Assembly (NCBI GenBank): GCA_015680685.1
Contig: MNCI01025132.1
Span: 518,832 to 540,653 of the forward strand
Origin: Gnetum montanum
Lineage: Eukaryota; Streptophyta; Gnetopsida; Gnetales; Gnetaceae
Direction of reading: 5' to 3'
Length of the DNA stretch: 21,822 bases
Part shown: in pieces, positions 1-7,419 of the stretch
Layout of the letters: each line of letters starts with the position of its first letter
How positions within the stretch are numbered: position 1 is the stretch's first letter
Program-made: the position numbers and the translations under genes
The notes under the pieces: generated by a model
Told to the model about the DNA's origin: nothing
The model's database searches: none
What the model saw: the letters and a program-made list of their open reading frames with translations, nothing else

Positions 1-1
1 A

Positions 2-1900
2 TTGCTAAAGGCGCCAGCTCTAAGAAAAAGCACTGGTGAAGAGCTGGGACTAGAACAAGAAGAAGAACAGATGGCTAGACCAACTGCAACTCAACTTGCA
101 GGACCTAGTCAACCTCTAGCCACGGGTCCCAACCAACAACAAGAAGTAGGCCTAGCATAGGCGAGCATCAGCCGCCACCACCGCAAGACTATAGACCATT
201 GATGAGCCATCTTAGGGCCATTACTTAGACAGTCAGTTGGGGAAGTCGTGATGACGCAAACCTCTTCCGCATCATTGATGATGTCATTCAGCCTATGGTT
301 TCGTTGGATCGCACAAGGGGAAAATTATCCATTCACATAGGAGGAGGGAAAAGTAGATGGTCACAACAGATCTTAGAAAACGCGGCATCTTTCCAACTGC
401 AGTTAGAGATTGGTGAAGGGGCCACTGTGGTGGTCATGCAACACCAAGATGCCGCGGGAGCTACAGAAGTGGTCATGGACCACATCAAAGAATCCTTCAA
501 TGTACCTATTATGCCACTGGCAGATCTCACAGGAGCATGGGATGCTCAAACTTTGGCCAGAACCTCAATTACTCCTGCGGAACATGAGGATGTGCTTGAT
601 CGATTGCTTCAAACAGGGCAAGTAATGACGTCCCTGTTCGACATCCCTCAAGATGTTACAGCAATTCAATCAGACCTCATTTCCACCAAGGGCAAGTTGG
701 TCTTAACAGAAGTAAGGGCCGAGCATGCTGAAGCTGAAGTGCAGAAACTACAAGAGCAGCTCGTGGCCTTACAAGCAGCACAGCAGGACCCTTTGCAATT
801 TGTTCCCGCAGACCAACTCGATAACTTTAGAACTAAGAAACTAACCAAATTAATAGCGGAGAATAAAAAGGTGGTTGATGAGAAAGAGAAGGTTGTTTGG
901 GATGCCTCCGTAGCACAGGTGCAAACTCATGCACATCTTAAGGTACTTAAAACCTTACAGGAAGAAAACAAGCAACTGGTTGCAGACAACCTTCGGTTGA
1001 CCACTGCGAAAAAGCAAAAGAACGTTCTCGAGGAACACTTCCATCAATTGTGAGAACAATTCATCTAGGTCAACCAAGACGTAAGCCGTTTAGCTAGAGA
1101 GAATTGAACCCTCTCGATGGAGGAGGTATGCGCCATTTGTCAAAAGTTAGCGATTGAGATAAGCGCGTGGTAGAACGAGGCTAAACAACATGAGAAGTTG
1201 AAGGAGCATTTTTGTGATCAAGTGGGGATGTATAAATAGATCCTTGAAAAGGATATCCATATGGCCAAGGCCAAAATCAACACTATCAGTGCTCAACACA
1301 TTGATTGGCAAGCCATATTAGACACATGTGCCTTCGCCCACCAAGCGAAAGTTAAAAGTCAAGACCTGCAAATTCAGGATCTGATGGAGTACATGGAGTT
1401 GGCAAATCTGAGATATGCCAACCTTGCCATGTTAACAGCAAGGCGCTTGAGGTCAGAGCTCAAACAACAGGTAGCAACCACCCACATCAAATACGAAGCA
1501 GAATTTGCAAAATGCAAGAAGCTATTGGAAAAACTGGAGGTTGCAAATTCTGAACTTGAGATGGTAAAAGCCAGCTACCAAGGATAGAAAGATGTCACAA
1601 CAGACTTGGCTTGATGGCTAGCAGACTTTCATGAGTACAAGGATAAAGCCATAGCCTATGAGGAGGAACGACGGGTGTTCACAGCTTGGTATGTCAAGGC
1701 CAACTAGATGTTTTCGCAACTACCTTGTTCGTGGGAGGTGCTGACTCCATCAAATGTTGGAACATTAGACGGCACAAGACCCTCGGACTGAAGAGGAGAA
1801 GCTCCAAGCCATACTTCAATGCCATCAAGCCTCAAAGCCTGGAGCACAAGACAAAAGGAAGGCACAAATGGAGGAGCCACCACCACTAAGAACTACATGA
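2..1900 (+). pseudogene. ORF2 accessory coiled-coil protein, 3' part (element A)
   Basis: This is the C-terminal two thirds of the same accessory protein encoded at 7420-10195, without recognised enzymatic motifs. The first ~160 bases read in frame 2 and carry an acidic, Gln-rich linker (EEEQ, QQQEVG). From about 115 the reading moves to frame 1, where the longest open piece (295-1053) has IGEGATVVVMQHQD and DHIKESFNVP followed by heptad-rich segments typical of a long coiled coil. The frame continues through 1261-1587 despite stops, including TGA 1051, TAG 1585, TGA 1612 and TAG 1705. A net loss of about 5 bases near 1770, relative to the other copy, moves the end to frame 2. The native stop is TGA 1898-1900 after MEEPPPLRTT, matching the other copy. 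It is richer in CpG and more intact than that copy, so probably younger. The family role is unknown. Confidence 0.75.
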
Positions 1901-2055
1901 GTTCCAAATTTTTGTAGTTGTAGCATATTCTGTGTGTTATGTCTTTATTTTGTTTTATTCCCACACTGCGACATCATCCCATTTTTCCATCTAATAATCC
2001 CATACCTATCCACTGTGTAATCACTGTAACTCGGGGACAAGTTTTATATTCAGTC
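1901..2055 (+). other. 3' untranslated stretch of element A
   Basis: This T-rich, non-coding stretch lies between the ORF2 stop and the polypurine tract. It ends in a phrase shared with the other copy (GGACAAGTTTT here, GGACGAGTTTTT near 10336), which is a usual position for the run-in to the polypurine tract of Ty3/Gypsy elements. I see no gene in it. Confidence 0.5.
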
Positions 2056-2064
2056 GTGGGGGTA
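2056..2064 (+). other. Polypurine tract of element A
   Basis: GTGGGGGTA lies directly before the TGATGA start of LTR1. In LTR retrotransposons this purine run primes plus-strand DNA synthesis and abuts the 3' LTR. The same run precedes LTR2. Its presence here shows that LTR1 is positioned as a 3' LTR for the sequence on its left. Confidence 0.75.
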
Positions 2065-2091
2065 TGATGAGACGTCATTTGGGGCAACTAC

Positions 2092-2165
2092 GATATCATG
2101 TACGCGATATTGCATGCCTAGACGCAATATTGCATCGTTTACTACGATATCGCATACACGATATC
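2092..2165 (+). promoter_or_regulatory. U3 array of five GATATC-like sites in LTR1
   Basis: RATAT cores start at 2092, 2106, 2126, 2146 and 2160, giving spacings of 14, 20, 20 and 14. The array is therefore symmetric about the central AATATT and reads as an imperfect inverted repeat. The position just upstream of the TATA box suggests binding sites for a host transcription factor, which is inference. Related arrays occur at 10390-10442 and 6816-6851. Confidence 0.6.
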
Positions 2166-2183
2166 GCAGCCTGTCGCTAGTCC

Positions 2184-2191
2184 TATAAATA
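2184..2191 (+). promoter_or_regulatory. TATA box of LTR1
   Basis: TATAAATA begins 24 bp after the start of the last GATATC site and 179 bp before AATAAA. It matches the TATA boxes of LTR2 and LTR3 in sequence and in distance to the upstream site. It should set the start of the genomic RNA (the U3/R border) about 30 bp downstream. Confidence 0.75.
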
Positions 2192-2362
2192 AGAGGTAGC
2201 TCTCCCTTATTTGACAACATAGATTTAGACTATAGCGAAACTCTTGTAGTTTTACCCCTCCAGAGATAGAATTATTTTCCAGTGTATGCCCGCAGTGTGG
2301 TGATTGTAATTGTATGACATCCTTATTCGAGTGTGACGTACTTGGACACACACATGACCGGA

Positions 2363-2368
2363 AATAAA
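2363..2368 (+). promoter_or_regulatory. Poly(A) signal of LTR1
   Basis: AATAAA is followed by GATCAAGATTAC and is conserved at the corresponding place in LTR2 and LTR3. It would mark the end of R in the 3' LTR. Confidence 0.6.
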
Positions 2369-2842
2369 GATCAAGATTACTTCATCATTGCAGCATTCAC
2401 TTAGTTTAATTATTTAATAAATTATTATTTATTACTTTCCTAGTTAATCTCTCTCACCCTTAAACTCATGTTAAAACGCTAAATGAGTACGACTTGATTA
2501 CGAGAATTTAAGTGTGACTACTTGGTAACCCAGCAGTGTACCTAGCATCTGTGCTTGGTAATCCCAGTGGTAGTCATGCATGAAGTCCAAGATGTGTACG
2601 GATAATCAAAGAACAGATGCTCATCGCACTTAGGCTAGATTAGATTCTCTCACCCTTCTCTCTTAGCTTAGTAATTATTACTTTCCATTGTCTTCAGGAG
2701 TAGCGTTAGATTAGAAACCACATCATACACCTCACTCTAGACTAAACCATATGTGACAAATATAATACTAGTCCAGGTGGGAAGATAGCGAACTGCGATC
2801 AACATATAACTGTCTAGGTGCCATAACTAGTCAATTTGTGAA

Positions 2843-2887
2843 GTTCAACCAAATCGTGCATACACGCTCGTATTCGTATGGTTGAGC
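2843..2887 (+). promoter_or_regulatory. U5 stem-loop upstream of the primer binding site (LTR1)
   Basis: TCAACCA (2845-2851) pairs with TGGTTGA (2879-2885). The stem extends to nine pairs if one G-U wobble is allowed. It lies 26 bases before the primer binding site. The same stem is present in LTR2, and LTR3 keeps the pairing through G-U wobbles. Confidence 0.5.
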
Positions 2888-2912
2888 ATAGGGGTACCTT
2901 GTCGCTCATCAT

Positions 2913-2930
2913 TGGCACCATTGCCGAGGA
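2913..2930 (+). other. Primer binding site of element B (tRNA-Asp type)
   Basis: TGGCACCATTGCCGAGGA starts one base after LTR1. It matches the complement of the plant tRNA-Asp 3' end (TGGCGCCGTTGCCGGGGA, recalled from general knowledge) at 15 of 18 positions. All three mismatches are G-to-A. It would bind the tRNA that primes minus-strand synthesis. Confidence 0.75.
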
Positions 2931-3035
2931 TGGTGTTAGTTATCTAGATTAGCTATATTACACAAGATCACTATAAAAGGGTATTAATGATATATCTTTC
3001 AAGAAGTATTCAAATACACACATAAATCGACAGCA
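2931..3035 (+). other. Leader between primer site and gag (element B)
   Basis: A short AT-rich untranslated leader of about 105 bases, comparable with the 125-base leader of element C. No ORF is seen. A packaging signal would be expected here but none can be recognised. Confidence 0.4.
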
Positions 3036-5531
3036 ATGTCTCACTCACGTGGAAATGATTATGAACCGTATAGTGCATCTATTCATTAGAGAACTAACGA
3101 AATATACAATGAAGAAGATTGGAGTGATCCACCTTATGAAGGGATTTTTCATGACCATGGCCACCCTAACGACACTTGAAGACTACGTTCGCCTAAGGTA
3201 GACAATATTGAAGAAGATGGCATCAGTCCTCAACTAGGGGAGGCCTCAAGGCCTAAGACCTCCTCGGTTCTTAGAAATGATAAACTAAGGGACCTTGAGG
3301 AACATTATAGAAGCCATGGCTATCCTACTAGTTCCTCCTTTCTATCTTTCCCCTCAACTTCAACGTTTAGTTCTGACAAAGATGAATGTAGGTATAGAGA
3401 TAAAGCTCCACAAAACAATTAGAATAAAAGCAAAAATTGAACCCATAGGCACACTCAAGGTCATCACCATGAACACAAGCTCCATCATCACCATTGATCA
3501 AATAGAGATTTTAATCACAACTTGTTTGACCATGATAAACCCCTATTAGTCCCTAAAATCCTAATGCACATCACAGAGGTTGTTAAGATATCTCACAGGC
3601 ATCGTAAGAAGAGTCGACTACCTAAGCTTAACATGAACAATATTTCAAAATTTGTAGGAGGCTATGATTCAGATCCACAACATCATTTACAAGCCTTCCA
3701 TGATGCTTGTGTGCTCAATAATGTGGACAATAAATAGCAAAAGCTTAACCTCTTTTCTAGGACACTAATCGATAAAGTCAAAGTGTGATATAGATCATAA
3801 CCAAATTCAATCAAACGATGATCAACCATGTTAGAACTTTTCACTAAAAGATACCAGACCTATGCGCAAGTGTCTGCCTTAAGGAGACAAATCCAAAGAT
3901 GGAAACAAGAACAACAAGAACCCTTGGACATGGCCTTAGATAGGTACTATGCCTTACTAAATAAATGTCCAGGTCATAGGTTCTCCAAGAAAGAGTAAAT
4001 ACTCTACATGATAGATGGGCTTAGCAATGAAATAAGGGTGAACCTTGGAAAGTATGCCCGAGGAAAACTATATAAGCTTCAAGCACACTAGGTCAAAGAA
4101 CTAATACAACGTCTAGAAAAAGAAGAGGGAGAATTATCTAAATGGGATAATGCCAAAGCATTTGATCGGGATCCAACTCTAAAAACAAAAAGGGTCTGGA
4201 ACTACAATGAAGAGGAAGCAACCAATTTTGATAGGGTGATATAGTCCAAACCTTTGCCAATACAAAAATCGATGGATGAAATTGGGGCAAAGAATAACAA
4301 GATGACCATATGGGCAAATGAACAAAGAGTGAACTTAGAAGACACTGTTGGGGAGAGGGTCATCCAAAATAAACTTGGCAATCAAAACAAATAGAGAGCA
4401 CAGAAATCAAAAATAGTTAAGAACATTATTTGGCAACTGGAGAGAATGGCTAAAAATAACGAGGCCAAAGGCTCAACTACAGATAATGAGGATGGATGTG
4501 ATATCTATTTATATTATCATCCAAAGGGCCATTGCCCAATCTTGTCACATCTATATGAGCATTGGGTAGGAAATTTACAAACAAAATTCATACAAAGGTA
4601 TCAGTTTAAGCACATCCCTATTCCACAAGGTAATTATGAACAACCCCATCACCCATTGTACTATCCTGAGGGGAGCTATTACTAGCCTCAACACTTTACT
4701 CCACCATAATGGAAAAACTCATAGGCATGGGGGAGGCCACCATCTAGCTAGCCACATCCTCCTTGTCCACCAAAACCATATGCCTACTATGTTCAACATC
4801 CTATTTCTCCAACCAGTTCTAAATCCTCTACCTCCAATCATTGTTATCACTCTCTCGAGTACCATCAACCTGTGTCTTCTCTTGAGGGATCACCACCTCA
4901 TACTTCTCGCACTTCTCCTCACCCTCAGTATTCTCATCCTTCACCTCCTTCTACATCGCCATTAGACATATCAAATGGTTCAGCACCACCGTGCCAACCA
5001 ATGAATGTAACTTGTGCTGCTACTATTAACAAAAGTAGGTTCCCTACGCAATGTTGAAGGCGTCCCTTCTTTAGGCATGGCTGTAGGAAGAAGAATCATG
5101 CTTTTGAACCTACTCCACCCTCTAAACCAACCCAAGGTCAACTTGGTGCCACACCTTCCTTAGCTCCATCAATAGCCCCTATCACTATACCCACACCTCC
5201 ACCTCACACTCCAACATCCACATGATCTAGTAAATTCACCAATGTGAAGGGACACACAGATCCATGCATACTACCATATATTTGAGGGTGCCATTGTGGG
5301 TCAGATTTCCCTCATAATGTACACACACCCTCTAAATTGCCCTACTATGCTTTCTATAATTAGGTGTGTGACTAACGATTTATCTACCCAACCACCATAC
5401 CACTAATAGACACCTAGTGGCTGGGGCATGAAGGATTCCTAAAGTTTCATACATGCATGGATCCTATTCATCCACCTATTAATCCTAGCCATGACTAAAT
5501 GTTTAGTCATGGGGGTCACCCCCCATTCTAA
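3036..5531 (+). pseudogene. gag: gag pseudogene (element B)
   Basis: The start is taken as ATG 3036 (MSHSRG) and the end as TAA 5529-5531. The region is one continuous frame of about 832 codons with more than 20 stops and no frameshift. Homology to element C runs through the capsid part (NMNNISKF, GGYDSDPQHHLQAFHDAC near 3630-3710, then STMLELF, EPLD, RYYALLNKCPGH), the PLPIQK segment, a zinc-knuckle-like motif at 4497-4535 and a Pro/His/Tyr-rich tail. The knuckle has lost its second Cys (TAT at 4506, a G-to-A change). The N-terminal part is His/Asp/Ser-rich and differs from element C. Stops at 3735, TGA in KVKV-stop and TGA in IKR-stop stand where element C has Trp. The product would form the virus-like particle. 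Confidence 0.8.
5490..5523 (+). repeat. Two abutting palindromes with an internal polypurine-like run
   Basis: CATGACTAAA and TTTAGTCATG form a perfect 10 bp inverted repeat with a 2-base loop (5490-5511). GGGGGT-C-ACCCCC follows at 5511-5523. The segment AGTCATGGGGGT (5505-5516) is identical to the polypurine tract before LTR2 (10351-10362). It lies within the last codons of gag. Confidence 0.6.
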
Positions 5532-6811
5532 TTTCCAAGATTCTTAAGTGTTATTTTGTCTTTTTGTTTTACGATTTTTTGTCATTTCTCTATTTCTTTT
5601 ACTTTTTCTCTATGTCTTTTAAGTTGATCATGTTGCCCATTAAGGTGAGTTTTTTCTCTATGTTTCCTAGTCATAAGGGATTGATTATTTGAACATTGAG
5701 ACACGACATCCATCCACCTATTCCATTAATAAGATCATGCTCTGATCACAATGGTAGCCTTTTTCATCATCCAACTATAAATAATTTGATAATCATTGTG
5801 TCTGGAAAGATGAGTGAAGGACCAAGGTGGAATGATACGGGTATGAAATCAAGGGGATTTGTAGATTCTATTTGGCTACTTCTGTATGTTCTATCATGTT
5901 GCTGAGGTTGTAACTATATCCTTGTAGATCTAATAAAAAATGGGAGTAAGAGCAACTCAAAATGGCATTAAATAAGCTTCTGTGGATCCTACTAGAAAGA
6001 CATGTACCCATGCTTGAAGGTAGGTGACTTCATAGAGCCAAAAAAAAAAGAGGAAGAGAATGAGCCACCATGACACTCCTCTCTTGCTCCTTCCTTGAAC
6101 AAAACACCAAGTGATGTTACTCCTTGCAACTCTGGTAGGCTTATGGTTGTTTGTCAATGGGATGAAATAATGTGATGTCACTATAATGTGGTATGGACTT
6201 GGTTTGAAACTTGAAAAGCTAGACACATGGTTATTTAACCACTAATTACACACAAGATTCCATCGTGACCATCATTAAAAATCTCATGCCTCGATTTTTG
6301 TGATCCCTTCTATAGCCCATCTCATCTCATTGTCCAAATGTTCATAACTTGTGGTTGGTGTAATGTAGAGTTATTATCTCAACTCAATGGTTCTAACATG
6401 TGTGTTTTGTTTACCGATATTTATTGCATTAAACTTCTCTAGTGCCCATAGACGTTAGAGGTGTGGTTCCACAAGGGCATCATAGGCTAGAGCCTGCTTT
6501 AGGGAGGACCCACTTGTGTAACTTTTGTAACTTGTCCTTGTTGCACACAACCGCATTATTTCACACCCTCCAACTACTTACTTAAGTGAACTATCCTTTC
6601 CCTTATCATTTTAATCAATTGTTCCTCAACAAGTACTATACACCCTACATCTTAGCCCATTTTCACAAATTTTAATATATGACTCCACCACGACACACTT
6701 CTGGAATTTTCCAAACACCCCAGACCTTCCAATTTAATCTCAAATCCTTCATTAAATATCAAAAATTCATTATTTTCACTCACTCCCTGCATTTGATGCA
6801 TGTTAGTGGGG
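5532..6811 (+). other. Non-coding spacer between gag and ORF2
   Basis: About 1.3 kb with no supported gene. It opens with a pyrimidine-rich block (about 5540-5640), has an A10 run near 6040-6049, and small unrelated ORFs on both strands with no recognisable motif. This is where pol would be expected in a complete Ty3/Gypsy element. I found no protease DSG-type, reverse transcriptase DD or integrase HHCC/DDE signature by eye. Confidence 0.5.
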
Positions 6812-6815
6812 ATGC

Positions 6816-6874
6816 GATATCACGTCTAACCTGATATCGAGTACACGATATTGGGTCTCGCCTACCTATATATA
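6816..6874 (+). promoter_or_regulatory. Internal LTR-like promoter for ORF2
   Basis: GATATC sites start at 6816 and 6833, with a GATAT at 6847 (spacings 17 and 14), followed by TATATATA at 6867-6874. The arrangement copies the U3 of the LTRs. Downstream there are scattered LTR matches: TTATTTGACA, TTTACCTCTCCA against TTTACCCCTCCA, and CATAGGGGTA (7120-7129), identical to 2887-2896 in LTR1. It lies about 550 bases before the ORF2 start, so it probably drove a separate ORF2 transcript. It could instead be a nested, partly deleted LTR. Confidence 0.55.
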
Positions 6875-7126
6875 CTAACGACCCCACCTACTTCATGTTC
6901 ATTTCTTTTATTTGACACTAGGGGAGTTATTGAAATTTTCCTTTACAACTTAGAGCTTTACCTCTCCATCTTCCAAGCATAATATCTTACTCTCTAACAT
7001 TTCAATTTCAATTCTATCTCTTCCTAGTTGAACTTGGAGTGTTCCACTTAGTCATGGAGGGCTACTGCAATAGGAAGTTTGCATACTTTTTTTGAAATTT
7101 GCTATCATCTGTAGGATATCATAGGG

Positions 7127-7419
7127 GTAAGAAATTCAATATTTACTAAAGAAACATTTTGTGTTTAAATGCCAAGTTAATTTTCATCAGTCACCTAGGC
7201 CACCCAAATGATTATAAGTGTCACACGTAAAGAAATTGACAAAACCCAATGATGTAAGGTCAATAATAACACCTTTTGGAGCCACTTCTCAGAAATATTT
7301 CTAACTCTAAAATCACACTACATAATTATGGACTATTAATTAAGGTAATGACTAAGGTATGAGTTGATAAAAATTTCTCTACACAACCTTAGTAATAGTT
7401 TATCTTTGTGTGATTACAG
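7127..7419 (+). other. Predicted 5' UTR intron of ORF2
   Basis: The donor is GG|GTAAGAA at 7127. The acceptor is TTTGTGTGATTACAG| ending at 7419. The AG is immediately followed by ATG 7420, the ORF2 start. The length (293 bp), AT-rich content and pyrimidine-rich acceptor are typical of plant introns. No coding is seen inside. Splicing is inferred, not shown. Confidence 0.5.

Larger units (their letters stand above)
2065..2911 (+). repeat. LTR1 (shared by elements A and B), 847 bp
   Basis: This long terminal repeat starts TGATGA and ends TCATCA, a perfect 6 bp terminal inverted repeat containing the usual TG...CA ends. It aligns with LTR2 along its length and with LTR3 outside a U3 deletion. 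In order it holds an array of GATATC sites, a TATA box, an AATAAA signal, an AT-rich stretch and a U5 stem just before its end. Identity to LTR2 looks near 80% over the last 200 bases by eye, so the insertion is old. It has a polypurine tract on its left and a primer binding site on its right. Confidence 0.85.

Noticed and set aside
4636-4965. 109-codon plus-strand ORF, Leu/His-rich.
   Set aside because: It is a shadow of the gag pseudogene in another frame; the true frame aligns with element C.
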